Assembly (NCBI GenBank): GCA_963832875.1
Contig: CAWHWB010000010.1
Coordinates: forward strand, 62,001-126,000
DNA: 64,000 bases
Direction: 5' to 3'
Source of the DNA: AP-15 sp963832875
GTDB lineage: Bacteria; Pseudomonadota; Alphaproteobacteria; ATCC43930; CGMCC-115725
Each line of letters begins with the position of its first letter. Position 1 is the first letter of the stretch. The notes under the pieces were generated by a model. The model saw only the letters and a program-made list of their open reading frames with translations. It searched no databases and was not told where the DNA came from. Shown here piece after piece: positions 44,557 through 60,568 of this stretch. Made by a program: the position numbers and the translations under genes.

Positions 44557-44645
44557 CGTCATTGCGAACGCAGCGAGGCAATCTCGCGCGGACTGTCCCC
44601 GGTCCATTGAGATTGCTTTGTCGCCGTACGGCTCCTCGCAATGAC
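44557..44645. repeat. Dispersed palindromic repeat inside the S10 operon
   Basis: An 89-base imperfect palindrome. The left arm is cgtcattgcgaacgcagcgaggcaatc and the right arm, read backwards, is gtcattgcgaggagccgtac...gcaatc. This 'cgtcattgcgag...gcaatcca' type is a familiar mobile-looking repeat in alphaproteobacterial genomes (general knowledge). Here it sits between rpsJ and rplC, so it is transcribed within the operon and would fold into a long stem. Confidence 0.8.
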
Positions 44646-44652
44646 ATCGCGA

Positions 44653-44961
<309 letters not shown>

Positions 44962-45006
44962 TTGGCGTTTCCGTCCCCCTATCGGGTGTTGTTGCTTGGC
45001 ACTCTG

Positions 45007-46197
<1,191 letters not shown>

Positions 46198-46236
46198 CGT
46201 CTCGCTCTCCGCTCAAACCGGTATGGCGCCGCCCGA

Positions 46237-48312
46237 TCAGGCCATCTTGGCGCGGACTTCGTCCGCCACCGCCTGCGGCACCTGCTCATAATGATCGAAA
46301 TGCATCGTGTATTGGGCGCGGCCTTGGCTCATCGAGCGCAAAGTATTGACATAGCCAAACATATTGGCGAGCGGCACCATCGCCTCGACGACCCGCGCGT
46401 TGCCGCGGCCGTCCATGCCGGTCACCTGCCCGCGCCGGCTGTTCAGATCGCCGATCGCGTCGCCCAGATACTCATCCGGCGTCACCACCTCGACCCGCAT
46501 GATCGGTTCGAGCAGCTTGGGAGCGGCCTTCATCACCCCTTCCTTGAAGGCGGCGCGCGCCGCGATCTCGAAGGCGAGTGCGCTCGAATCGACATCGTGA
46601 TAGGCGCCGTCGAACAAAGTCACCTTCAGATCGATGACCGGAAACCCGGCGAGCACGCCGTTTTCGGTCGACGCCTTCAGCCCTTTTTCGACGCCCGGGA
46701 CATATTCCTTGGGCACAGTGCCGCCGACGACCTCGTTCTCGAAAACAAAGCCCTCACCCGCAGCCAAGGGCTCGAAGCGCAATTTGACCCGGGCGAACTG
46801 GCCGGCGCCGCCGGTCTGCTTTTTGTGCGTATAGTCGACCTCGGCCTGGCGCGTGATGGTTTCGCGATAGGCGACCTGCGGTGCCCCGACATTGGCGTCA
46901 ACTTTGAACTCGCGCTTCATGCGGTCGACGATGATCTCGAGGTGCAGTTCGCCCATCCCCTTGATCACGGTCTGCCCGCTCTCGTGATCGACGGTGACCC
47001 GGAACGAGGGGTCCTCGGTCGCCAGCCGCGCCAGGGCCTGGCCCATCTTTTCCTGGTCGCCCTTGGTCTTGGGCTCGACCGCGATCTCGATGACCGGCTC
47101 GGGAAACTCCATCCGTTCGAGCACTACCGGCTGGGCCGGATCGGACAAGGTGTCGCCAGTCGTGGTGCTCTTGAGCCCCGCCAGGGCGACGATGTCGCCG
47201 GCGCGCGCCTCCTTGATGTCCTCGCGGTGATTCGCGTGCATCGCCAGCATCCGGCCGATCCGCTCGCGGCCATTCTTGACCGTGTTCAGCACCTGGCTGC
47301 CGTTCGCCACCACCCCGGAATAGATGCGGACGAAAGTCAGCGAGCCGACGAAAGGATCGCTCATGATCTTGAAGGCGAGCCCGGCAAACGGTTCCTCGTC
47401 GGAGGAATAGCGCACGACCGGCTCGTTCGTGCCCATCTTAACGCCCCGGATCGCAGCAACGTCAGTCGGTGCCGGCAGATAAGCGACGACGGCGTCGAGC
47501 AGCGGCTGCACTCCCTTGTTTTTGAAGGCCGAGCCGCACAACACCGGGACAAAGGCGCCCCCGATCGTGCCCTTGCGGATGCAATGCCGCAGGGTATCCT
47601 CGTTCGGCTCCTCGCCGCCGAGATAGGCTTCTAGTGCGGCATCGTCCTGCTCGACCGCGGTTTCGACCAGCCTGGTTCGGGCCGCCCTCGCTTCGGCCAT
47701 CATCTCGGGTGGCACCTCGACCACGTCGAACTGCGCGCCCAATGTCTCCTCGCGCCATTTGATCGCGCGCATGCCGACCAGATCGAGCACGCCGACGAAA
47801 TCGCTCTCGACCCCAATCGGCAATTGCAGCACCAACGGATGCGCGCCGAGCCGGTCGGCGATCATCGCGACGCAGCGCGGAAAATCGGCACCGACCCGGT
47901 CCATCTTGTTGACAAAGCAGATCCGCGGCACGCCGTATTTGTCGGCTTGGCGCCACACCGTTTCGGATTGCGGCTCGACCCCAGCAACCGAGTCGAAAAC
48001 CGCGACGGCGCCGTCGAGCACGCGCAGACTGCGCTCAACCTCGATCGTGAAATCGACATGGCCGGGCGTGTCGATGATGTTGATGCGGTAGTCGTCCCAA
48101 AAGCAGGTGGTCGCGGCCGAGGTGATGGTGATGCCGCGCTCCTGTTCCTGCGCCATCCAATCCATCGTTGCGGTGCCCTCATGCACCTCGCCGATCTTGT
48201 AGGAACGGCCGGTGTAATAGAGAATCCTTTCGGTCGTAGTGGTCTTGCCGGCATCGATGTGGGCCATGATGCCGATGTTGCGGTAACGCTCGAGAGGTGT
48301 CTGGCGTGCCAT
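46237..48312 (-). CDS. fusA: Elongation factor G
   Basis: 691 residues from ATG 48312 (MARQTPLERYRNIGIMAHID). G1 is AHIDAGKTTTTER, switch II is DTPGHVDFT, and G4 is NKMDRVGADF; domains III-V follow with QTGGAGQFARVKLRFEP and RGQVTGMDGRGNARVVEA. It catalyses translocation. Its neighbours rpsG (91 bases upstream) and tuf (39 bases downstream) give the standard str order. Confidence 0.98.
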   Translation of the reverse strand: MARQTPLERYRNIGIMAHIDAGKTTTTERILYYTGRSYKIGEVHEGTATMDWMAQEQERGITITSAATTCFWDDYRINIIDTPGHVDFTIEVERSLRVLDGAVAVFDSVAGVEPQSETVWRQADKYGVPRICFVNKMDRVGADFPRCVAMIADRLGAHPLVLQLPIGVESDFVGVLDLVGMRAIKWREETLGAQFDVVEVPPEMMAEARAARTRLVETAVEQDDAALEAYLGGEEPNEDTLRHCIRKGTIGGAFVPVLCGSAFKNKGVQPLLDAVVAYLPAPTDVAAIRGVKMGTNEPVVRYSSDEEPFAGLAFKIMSDPFVGSLTFVRIYSGVVANGSQVLNTVKNGRERIGRMLAMHANHREDIKEARAGDIVALAGLKSTTTGDTLSDPAQPVVLERMEFPEPVIEIAVEPKTKGDQEKMGQALARLATEDPSFRVTVDHESGQTVIKGMGELHLEIIVDRMKREFKVDANVGAPQVAYRETITRQAEVDYTHKKQTGGAGQFARVKLRFEPLAAGEGFVFENEVVGGTVPKEYVPGVEKGLKASTENGVLAGFPVIDLKVTLFDGAYHDVDSSALAFEIAARAAFKEGVMKAAPKLLEPIMRVEVVTPDEYLGDAIGDLNSRRGQVTGMDGRGNARVVEAMVPLANMFGYVNTLRSMSQGRAQYTMHFDHYEQVPQAVADEVRAKMA

Positions 48313-48403
48313 CCAAAAAAGCTCCGAGGGCGCGGCCGAAAGCGGCGCCCCGACAAAAATAGTGCAGCGGCCTCCTCGGCGGCCCGACCGACCAGCGCCC
48401 TCG

Positions 48404-48874
48404 CTACCACCGATAATGCGAGAAGGCCTTGTTCGCATCGGCCATCCGATGCGTATCCTCCCGTCTCTTAACCGCCACCCCGCGGTTGTTGGCGGCGTCG
48501 AGCAGTTCGCCCGACAGCCGCTCCTCCATCGTGTTCTCGCCCCGCCCGCGCGAACTCGAAATCAGCCAGCGGATCGCCAGCGCCTGGCTGCGGTCGGGCC
48601 GCACCTCGACCGGCACCTGATAGGTGGCGCCGCCGACCCGGCGCGAACGCACCTCCACCGAGGGGCGCACATTGGCGAGCGCGTCGTGGAACACCCGCAG
48701 GGCATCCTGGCCACTGCGCTTGGCGATGCGGTCGAAGGCGCCGTAGACGATGCGCTCGGCGACCGATTTCTTGCCCTCGTACATCAAGCAGTTCATGAAC
48801 TTGGTCAGCACCGGATCGCCGAACTTGGCGTCCGGCAGCACTTGGCGCTTGACGGCGGCGCGGCGGCGCGACAT
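48404..48874 (-). CDS. rpsG: 30S ribosomal protein S7
   Basis: 156 residues (MSRRRAAVKRQVLPDAKFGD; GRGENTMEERLSGELLDAANNRG). It nucleates the 30S head and contacts the E-site. 10 bases after rpsL. Confidence 0.98.
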   Translation of the reverse strand: MSRRRAAVKRQVLPDAKFGDPVLTKFMNCLMYEGKKSVAERIVYGAFDRIAKRSGQDALRVFHDALANVRPSVEVRSRRVGGATYQVPVEVRPDRSQALAIRWLISSSRGRGENTMEERLSGELLDAANNRGVAVKRREDTHRMADANKAFSHYRW

Positions 48875-48884
48875 CGCTCTCTCC

Positions 48885-49256
48885 TTATCTCGGGCGCTTG
48901 GCGCCGTATTTCGAGCGGCGCTGCCGGCGGTCTTTGACGCCCTGGGTGTCGAGCGTGCCGCGAATGATGTGATAGCGTACCCCAGGCAGATCCTTGACCC
49001 GACCGCCGCGGATCAGCACTACCGAATGCTCCTGCAAATTGTGACCCTCGCCCGGGATATAGCTGGTCACCTCAAAGCCGTTGGTCAGCCGCACCCGCGC
49101 CACCTTGCGCAAAGCCGAGTTCGGCTTCTTCGGGGTGGTAGTGTAGACGCGGGTGCACACCCCGCGCTTTTGCGGGCAGGCTTCCATTGCCGGAACCTTG
49201 TCGCGCGCGACCTGCGGCCGGCGCGGATTTCGGATCAGCTGGTTGATCGTCGGCAT
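48885..49256 (-). CDS. rpsL: 30S ribosomal protein S12
   Basis: 123 residues from ATG 49256 (MPTINQLIRNPRRPQ). The decoding-loop residues linked to streptomycin response are the sensitive type: lysines in TTTPKKPNSALRK and in GGRVKDLPGVRYH. First gene of the str operon, preceded by its own promoter at 49426-49454 with a leader of about 160 bases. Confidence 0.98.
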   Translation of the reverse strand: MPTINQLIRNPRRPQVARDKVPAMEACPQKRGVCTRVYTTTPKKPNSALRKVARVRLTNGFEVTSYIPGEGHNLQEHSVVLIRGGRVKDLPGVRYHIIRGTLDTQGVKDRRQRRSKYGAKRPR

Positions 49257-49425
49257 TACCGCATCCCTACGAAATGCACCAGCCGCCCGCCGCCTCTGCC
49301 GCGCGGTGCGGTCGTGCAACTAGCCTCTGACAGATCTCGCCCGCTCGCAAGGGCGCCGAGCCACGGAGAGTAGAACGGGCTGCGTCTAGGTGGCTTCCTA
49401 CGGCCAGCCCCGCGAAAGAGCACTC

Positions 49426-49454
49426 ATATAATTGCCCGGTGCGCGGCGGGTCAA
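49426..49454 (-). promoter_or_regulatory. Sigma-70-type promoter for the str operon
   Basis: On the minus strand TTGACC (49449-49454) and TTATAT (49426-49431) are 17 bases apart (or TATATG with 18). It lies directly after the terminator-like hairpin downstream of rpoC, so str transcription can begin anew here. Confidence 0.7.
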
Positions 49455-49489
49455 GACCCTTGCCGCGAAATCTCCGGGTAAGCGAGGAA

Positions 49490-49505
49490 GGCGGGCGCAC
49501 CCGCC
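49490..49505 (-). terminator. Hairpin downstream of rpoC, terminator-like
   Basis: ggcggg (49490-49495) and cccgcc (49500-49505) form a perfect 6-bp stem with a 4-base loop. On the transcribed strand it is followed by ttcctcgctt, a modest T content. It lies 23 bases after the rpoC stop and before the rpsL promoter. Confidence 0.6.
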
Positions 49506-49528
49506 CTCCAACTTTGCGCGGTCTTCTC

Positions 49529-53704
<4,176 letters not shown>

Positions 53705-53783
53705 GAACGACCCCTTTTGGAAGCTCTGTAACCGCGGGCGCCTGCGCCAGGCAGGCCGTCTCGCTGCGATCGCGTCTTGCCGC

Positions 53784-56700
53784 TCAATAGTTGCGCTGCT
53801 CCAGCTCGACGTTGAGGCCGAGCGAACGCAGCTCCTTGACCAGCACATTGAAGGATTTCGGGGATGCCGGCCTCGAAATTGTCGTCGCCGCGGACGATCG
53901 CCTCGTAAACCTTGGTGCGGCCCGAGACGTCGTCCGATTTGACCGTCAGCATCTCCTGCAAGGAGTAGGCCGCGCCGTAGGCCTCCAAGGCCCACACCTC
54001 CATCTCGCCGAAACGCTGGCCGCCGAATTGGGCTTTGCCGCCCAGCGGCTGCTGGGTGACGAGGCTATAGGGCCCGATCGAACGGGCATGGATCTTGTCG
54101 TCGACCAAGTGGTGCAACTTCATCATATAGATATACCCCACCGTCACCTTGCGATCGAACGCGTCGCCGGTGCGGCCGTCGACCAGGGTGACCTGGCCCG
54201 AGGACGAGAGCCCGGCCTGTTCGAGCATCGCCACGATGTCGGCTTCGCTGGCGCCGTCGAACACCGGGCTCGCCATCGGCACGCCGCGCTCGAGGTTGCC
54301 GGCGAGCTCGATCAGCTCGTCGGGGGCGAGGCGGGCGATCTCGGCGCCCTCGGGCCCCTGGTACATCTCGCCCAGGACGCCGCGCAGCTCGCCGTCGCCG
54401 ACCCCGCGCCGGACCCGGGCCAGCACCTCGCCGATACGCCGTCCAAGACCGGCCGCGGCCCAGCCGAGATGGGTTTCGAGGATCTGTCCGACATTCATCC
54501 GGCTCGGCACCCCCAATGGGTTGAGGACGATGTCGACCGGGGTGCCGTCCTCGAGATAGGGCATGTCCTCGCACGGCATGATGCGCGAGATCACGCCCTT
54601 GTTGCCGTGGCGACCAGCCATCTTGTCGCCGGGCTGCAGCTTGCGTTTCACGGCCACGAAGACCTTGACCATCTTCATGACGCCGGGCGGCAATTCGTCG
54701 CCGCGCTGCAGCTTTTCGACTTTGTTTTCAAAGCGCCCGGTCAGTTCGCCGACAGCGTCGTCCAGCTGCTTCTTCAAGGCCTCGATGTCAGCCATACTGG
54801 CGTCGTCGCGGATCGAGATCTGTTTCCACAGCGCCGGGGCATGCTCGGCAAGCGTCTCTTCGGTGATCTCGATGCCCGACTTCATCCCTTTCGGGCCGCC
54901 TAGTGCGGTTTGGCCCAACAGCAATTCCTTGAGCCGAACGGCAAAGCTGCGCTCCAGGATGGCGCGCTCGTCGTCGCGGTCCTTGGCCAGCCGCTCGATC
55001 TCGGCGCGCTCGATCGCCAGCGCACGCTCGTCCTTGTCGACGCCGCGGCGCGAAAACACCCGCACCTCGACGATCGTGCCGGACACGCCGGGCGGCAGGC
55101 GCAGCGAGGTGTCGCGCACGTCGGAGGCTTTTTCGCCGAAGATCGCGCGCAACAGCTTTTCTTCCGGCGTCATCGGCGACTTGCCCTTGGGGGTGACCTT
55201 GCCGACCAGAATATCGCCCGGCTTGACCTCGGCGCCGATGTAGACGATACCGGCCTCGTCGAGGTTCTTGAGCGCCTCCTCGCCGACATTCGGGATGTCG
55301 CGAGTGATCTCTTCCTGGCCGAGCTTGGTGTCGCGCGCCATCACCTCGAACTCTTCGATATGGATCGAGGTGAACACGTCGTCGGAGACGATGCGCTCGG
55401 AAATCAGGATCGAATCCTCGAAATTGTAACCGTTCCACGGCATGAACGCGCATAAGACATTGCGCCCCAACGCCAGTTCGCCCAGCTGGGTCGACGGCCC
55501 GTCGGCGATGATGTCGCCGACCCCGACCCGGTCGCCGACCTTGACCAGCGGCCGCTGGGTGATGCAGGTGTTCTGGTTCGAGCGCTGGAACTTCAGCAAA
55601 TTATAGATATCGACGCCGGACGCGGCAGACGAGGTCTGGGCCGTCGCGCGGACCACGACGCGGGTGGCGTCGACCTGGTCGACGATGCCCGAGCGGCGGG
55701 CAATGATCGTGACCCCGGAGTCGCGGGCGACGGTTTCCTCCATCCCGGTGCCGACCAGCGGCGCCTCGGCCTGGATCAGCGGCACCGCCTGGCGCTGCAT
55801 GTTCGAGCCCATCAACGCGCGGTTGGCGTCGTCGTTTTCGAGGAACGGGATCAACGCCGCCGCCACCGAAACTAGTTGCTTCGGCGACACGTCGATCAAA
55901 TCGATGTCCTGCGGCCGCTGCATGACGAAATCGCCGCCCTTGCGGCAATTGGTCAGGTCGGCGGCGACGCGGCCCTCGGCATCGGTCTCGACATTGGCCT
56001 GGGCGATCGCATAGCGGCCCTCGTCCATCGCCGAGAGATAGACCACCTCGTCGGTGACCCGGCCGTCGACCACCCGGCGGTACGGGCTCTCGATAAAGCC
56101 GTATTGATTGACCCGCGCATAGGTCGCCAGGCTATTGATCAGACCGATATTCGGGCCTTCCGGGGTCTCGATCGGACAGATCCGCCCGTAATGCGTCGGA
56201 TGCACGTCGCGCACCTCGAACCCGGCGCGCTCGCGCGTCAGGCCGCCCGGCCCCAGGGCCGACAATCGCCGCTTGTGGGTGATCTCGGAGAGCGGGTTGG
56301 TTTGGTCCATGAACTGCGAGAGTTGCGACGAGCCGAAAAACTCGCGCACCGCCGCCGCCGCCGGCTTGGCGTTGATCAGATCGTGCGGCATGACCGTGTC
56401 GATCTCGACCGAGCTCATGCGCTCGCGGATCGCGCGCTCCATGCGCAAGAGGCCGATGCGGTACTGATTTTCCATCAGCTCGCCGACCGAGCGCACCCTT
56501 CGATTGCCAAGATGGTCGATATCGTCGATCTCGCCGCGCCCATCCTTCAATTCGACCAGCACCTTGAGGATTGCCAGGATATCTGCCTTGCGCAGCGTGC
56601 GCACGGTGTCGGCGGTGTCGAGCACCAGCCGCGAGTTCATCTTGACCCGGCCGACCGCGGACAAATCATAGCGTTCGCCATCGAAGAACAGGCTGTTGAA

Positions 56701-57948
56701 CAAGGCCTCCGCCGTCTCCAAGGTCGGCGGCTCGCCCGGCCGCATGACGCGGTAGATGTCGATCAGTGCGTCTTCGCGCGTTGCGTTCTTGTCGATCGCC
56801 AGCGTGTTGCGAATGTAAGGACCGATCGCGACGTGATCGATATCGAGCACGGGCAGCTCTTCGATCCCGACTTCGACCAGGAGGGCGAGCGCGGCGGCGG
56901 TGATCTCGTCTCCGGCCTCGAAATAGACCTCGCCGGTTGCCTCGTTGATGATGTCCGAGGCTAAATAACGGCCGATCAATTCCTCGTCGCGGACCAGGAT
57001 ATCGGCGAGCCCGGCCTCGCGCAGCCGGCGGGCGGTGCGCGGCGTGACCCGCTCGCCGGTCGCCAGCACCACCGCGCCGGTGCGCGCATCGCGCAGATCG
57101 CTGGTCAGCCTGCCCTTGAACTGATCGGGGTCGAACGGCGCCATCCAGCCTTGCGGGCCATGGCGGAAGGCGATCGCCCGGTAGAACCACGAGAGGATCT
57201 CTTCCTTGGACATCCCCGCAGCTTCACCAGGCTGCAGCGGCTTATTGTCGGCCTTGCGCTGTGCCCGAATCGCTTCGGTTGCGGCATTGTCGAGCGCCAT
57301 CAGCAAGGTCGTGGCCGGCAATTTGCGGCGCCGGTCGATGCGGACATAGACGTGGTCCTTGGCGTCGAACTCGAAATCGAGCCACGAGCCGCGGTACGGG
57401 ATCACCCGCGCGGCGAACAGATATTTGCCCGAGGAATGGGTCTTGCCCTTGTCGTGGTCAAAGAACACGCCGGGGCTGCGGTGCATCTGCGAGACGATGA
57501 CGCGTTCGGTGCCGTTGATGATGAAGGTGCCGTTCTTCGTCATCAGCGGCATGTCGCCCATATAGACATCCTGCTCCTTGATGTCGCGGATCGAGCGCGA
57601 GCCGGTGTCCTCGTCCACGTCCCAGACGACGAGCCGCAGGGTGACCTTCAATGGCGCAGCAAAGGTGATGCCGCGCTGCTGGCATTCATCGACGTCATAT
57701 TTCGGTGCTTCGAGCTCGTAGCGAACGAATTCGAGCTGTGCGCGCTCGGAAAAGTCACGGATCGGAAACACCGATCGGAGCACTTCCTGCAGGCCGACAT
57801 TGGCGCGCTCTTCCGGCGCCTCGCCCATCTGCAGAAAGTGGTCGTAGGAGCTCTTCTGCACCTCGATCAGGTTCGGCATCGGCGCGACCTCGGGAACGCG
57901 TCCGAAGCTCTTGCGGATGCGTTTCTTTCCCGTGAACGATATGGCCAT
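53784..57948 (-). CDS. rpoB: RNA polymerase beta subunit (one-base frameshift near 3' end)
   Basis: Starts at ATG 57948 with ribosome site gaggag (MAISFTGKKRIRKSFGRVPE). All beta regions are present, including the rifampicin-pocket stretch FGSSQLSQFMDQTNPLSEITHKRR, which is of the sensitive type. After GDDNFEAGIPE the written frame gives a foreign tail and stops only at 53701. Removing one T from ttt at 53856-53858 restores SFNVLVKELRSLGLNVELEQ followed by RNY and a stop at 53784-53786, the standard end. The corrected protein has 1387 residues. The extent given is the corrected one. Confidence 0.95.
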
Positions 57949-58224
57949 GCATGCTCCTCGCTGCGGGCCGCCGCAGGCGGTCCCGATTTCTGTTACCCGA
58001 CCCGTCCGCGCTCAGCGGCACCGGATCCGCCGCATCGCCCTGCTGCCCCCAATGCGGCCGAACCTGGCGCGGGACGGCCGCAACCGCCGGCCGGGCGGTC
58101 ACCCGCCTCGGGCTGCGACGCCAAAAACCGGCGTGCGCGACGGCTCGCGCCCCGGTTTCCTGGCTTCGGACACGGCGACCGATAGGATCGGAGCCGGCCC
58201 CGGTCGGAAAAAGTTCGTAGCAGC
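57949..58224 (-). other. rplL-rpoB spacer
   Basis: 276 bases without a gene. Several GC-rich inverted repeats are visible, including gggccgcc/ggcggtccc at 57965-57984 just upstream of the rpoB ribosome site. In enterobacteria the same gap carries an attenuator and an RNase III site; equivalent function is possible but unproven here. Confidence 0.4.
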
Positions 58225-58602
58225 CTACTTTATCTCGACCGTCGCACCAGCATCTTCAAGCTGTTTTTTTATTTTTGCCGCCTCCTCCTTATTGACGCCC
58301 TCCTTGACCGGCTTGGGGGCCGCCTCGACGAGGTCTTTGGCCTCTTTGAGCCCGAGGCTGGTAATCGCGCGGACCTCTTTGATAACATTTATTTTTTTCT
58401 CCCCGATCGCGGCCAGAATCACATCGAACTCGGTCTGCTCGACCGCGGCCTCCGCGGCCGGCGCCGCGGCGGCGTAGCCCGCGACCGCTACCGGGGCGGC
58501 GGCGGAAACGCCCCATTTCTCTTCCAGCATCTTCGACAGCTGCGCCGCCTCGATGACGCTCAACGCCGACAAATCATCGACCAGCCTTGCCAAATCCGGC
58601 AT
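58225..58602 (-). CDS. rplL: 50S ribosomal protein L7/L12
   Basis: 125 residues: N-terminal dimerisation part (DLARLVDDLSALSVIEAAQL), Ala/Pro hinge (VAGYAAAAPAAEAA), and the C-terminal factor-binding domain FDVILAAIGEKKINVIKEVR with GLKEAKDLVEAAPKPVKEG. Flexible stalk that recruits GTPase factors. Confidence 0.97.
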   Translation of the reverse strand: MPDLARLVDDLSALSVIEAAQLSKMLEEKWGVSAAAPVAVAGYAAAAPAAEAAVEQTEFDVILAAIGEKKINVIKEVRAITSLGLKEAKDLVEAAPKPVKEGVNKEEAAKIKKQLEDAGATVEIK

Positions 58603-58662
58603 CTTCTTCTGCTCCTAGCTTCCAAGATTGCGGTTGAATATCGACAACTAAGCAGCGGCCCG

Positions 58663-59233
58663 CTAGGCCGCCTCGCCCGCGAACCCGGGCTGGGCGTCCG
58701 CCGGGCCCTCGGCCTCGCTGCCGCCGGGCGTCTCGGCATGCGCGGCGAGCACCCGCGCGAGCTGGCCGGCGGGTGCTTGCAGAACCCGCGCGAACCGAGT
58801 TCGCCGGGGCGGCCAGCAGACCGACGAGCCGGCCACGCAATTCGTCGAGCGGCGGCAGCAGCGCCAGTTCCCTGACCTCGGCGGCGTCGATCAGCCGCCC
58901 GGCGAGACCGCCGCCGATGATCCGGAGCTTGTCGTTGCGATTGGCGAACTCGACCGTAACCTTTGCGGCTGCTACCGGATCGCGCGAAAATGCGATAGCG
59001 GTCGGGCCGGTGAAGAGCGGGGAGAGCGGGGCAAACGGGGTCGCACCCAGCGCTCGCCGCGCCAGTCGGTTTTTGGTGACGCGAAAGCGCGCGCCGGCGC
59101 TGCGCATTTGGCGCCGCAGCTGGGTCGCCTCGGCGACCGTGAGACCCGACTGGTGGGTTACCACCACGCAAACGGTGTCGGCGAAATCCTGCTGCAAGCT
59201 TTCGACCTGCTTGCGTTTTTGTGCTCGATCCAC
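58663..59233 (-). CDS. rplJ: 50S ribosomal protein L10 (one-base frameshift)
   Basis: Starts at ATG 59233 (MDRAQKRKQVESLQQDFADT). The globular part is normal (VAEATQLRRQMRSAGARFRVTKN-type segment; LPPLDELRGRLVGLLAAPA). Then the written frame turns into Arg-rich nonsense and overlaps rplL. Removing one T of the pair at 58800-58801 restores ATRFARVLQAPAGQLARVLA, the L12-binding helix, and an acidic tail ending PGFAGEAA with a TAG at 58663-58665. The corrected protein has 189 residues. The extent given is the corrected one. Confidence 0.9.
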
Positions 59234-59351
59234 TCCCGTCTCCGAACCCTGCGCAACCCATTCCCGGCCGGCGGCGCCGAACCGCCGCCCCGCGCGGCAC
59301 CCTCGCCCTACGACCGACAGATTGCGGCGAAATCAGGCCGCGCCCCTGCTG

Positions 59352-60062
59352 TTACTGAACCCTGGCGTCTTCGGCCAGATCCGACAGTTCGAGCCGCACT
59401 CCCGGCCCCATTGTCGAGCTCAGGCTGACCTTTTTTATATAGGTGCCTCGAACGCCGCTCGGCTTGTTCCGGGTGATCGCGCCGACAAAGGCACGTACAT
59501 TATCCGCAAGCGCCGCTTCGGTAAAGCTCGCTTTACCGACCCCGGCGTGGACGAGCCCGGCTTTTTCGGCGCGGAACTCGACCTGGCCGCCCTTGGCCGC
59601 ACGCACCGCCTCGCCGACGTTCTGGGTGACTGTGCCGAGCCGAGGGTTCGGCATCAGCCCGCGGGGTCCCAAGATTTTGCCCAGCCGCCCGACTAGCGCC
59701 ATCAGGTCGGGGGTGGCGATCGCCCGGTCGAAATCGATGTCTCCGGCCTGGACCTTCTCGGCCAGGTCCTCGGCCCCGACCACATCGGCGCCGGCGGCCT
59801 CGGCTTCCTTCGCGCGATCGCCGCGGGCAAAGACCGCGACCCTTACCGTCTTGCCGGTGCCGTGCGGCAGCATCACCGTGCCGCGCAAATTCTGGTCCTG
59901 CTTGCGCGGATCGAGGTTCAAATTCATCGCCACCTCGACCGTCTCGTCGAACTTCGCCGTGGCGCGCGACTTGATCAGCTTGACCGCGGCATCGAGCGGG
60001 TGCGCCGCCGCCGGATCCAGTCCCTGATAAGCCGCTTTGAGCCGCTTGCCGATCTTCGCCAT
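59352..60062 (-). CDS. rplA: 50S ribosomal protein L1
   Basis: 236 residues. The signature KILGPRGLMPNPRLGTVT and the N-terminal KIGKRLKAAYQGLD are present, along with FVGAITRNKPSGVRGTYIKKV. L1 often represses its own operon by binding the leader. Lies 4 bases after rplK. Confidence 0.98.
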   Translation of the reverse strand: MAKIGKRLKAAYQGLDPAAAHPLDAAVKLIKSRATAKFDETVEVAMNLNLDPRKQDQNLRGTVMLPHGTGKTVRVAVFARGDRAKEAEAAGADVVGAEDLAEKVQAGDIDFDRAIATPDLMALVGRLGKILGPRGLMPNPRLGTVTQNVGEAVRAAKGGQVEFRAEKAGLVHAGVGKASFTEAALADNVRAFVGAITRNKPSGVRGTYIKKVSLSSTMGPGVRLELSDLAEDARVQ

Positions 60063-60066
60063 TTTG

Positions 60067-60498
60067 TCACTCCACCACTTCGAGCCCCATCGAGCGCGCC
60101 GAGCCGACCAGCATGCGGCACGCGCCCTCGATATCCTTGGCGTTCAGATCCGGCATCTTGTGTTCGGCGATTTCGCGGATCTGGGCCATCGTCACCCGTC
60201 CCACCGAACTCCCTTTGCCGGTCGTCTGCGAGCCTTTGTCGATCCCCGCCGCCTTCTTCAGGAAATATGTGTTCGGCGGGCTCTTGGTCACGAAGGTGAA
60301 CGAGCGATCGGCAAAAGCGGTGATCACCACCGGGATCGGCATGCCGGGCTCGAGGCTTTGCGTCGCGGCGTTGAACGCCTTGCAGAATTCCATGATGTTG
60401 AGCCCGCGCTGGCCGAGCGCCGGACCGATCGGCGGCGAGGGGTTCGCCTTGCCCGCCGGGACCTGCAGCTTGATGATGCCGACGACTTTTTTTGCCAT
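60067..60498 (-). CDS. rplK: 50S ribosomal protein L11
   Basis: 143 residues: IIKLQVPAGKANPSPPIGPALGQRG at the start and GTARSMGLEVVE-like end (LVGSARSMGLEV). Full length, with the GTPase-centre RNA-binding C-terminal domain. Follows nusG after 70 bases. Confidence 0.98.
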   Translation of the reverse strand: MAKKVVGIIKLQVPAGKANPSPPIGPALGQRGLNIMEFCKAFNAATQSLEPGMPIPVVITAFADRSFTFVTKSPPNTYFLKKAAGIDKGSQTTGKGSSVGRVTMAQIREIAEHKMPDLNAKDIEGACRMLVGSARSMGLEVVE

Positions 60499-60568
60499 GA
60501 ACTATCTCTCGTGACCAGGACGGGCTCTTGTAAACCGAAACGGGCGGGAAAGTCGGCGCCGACGCTGC

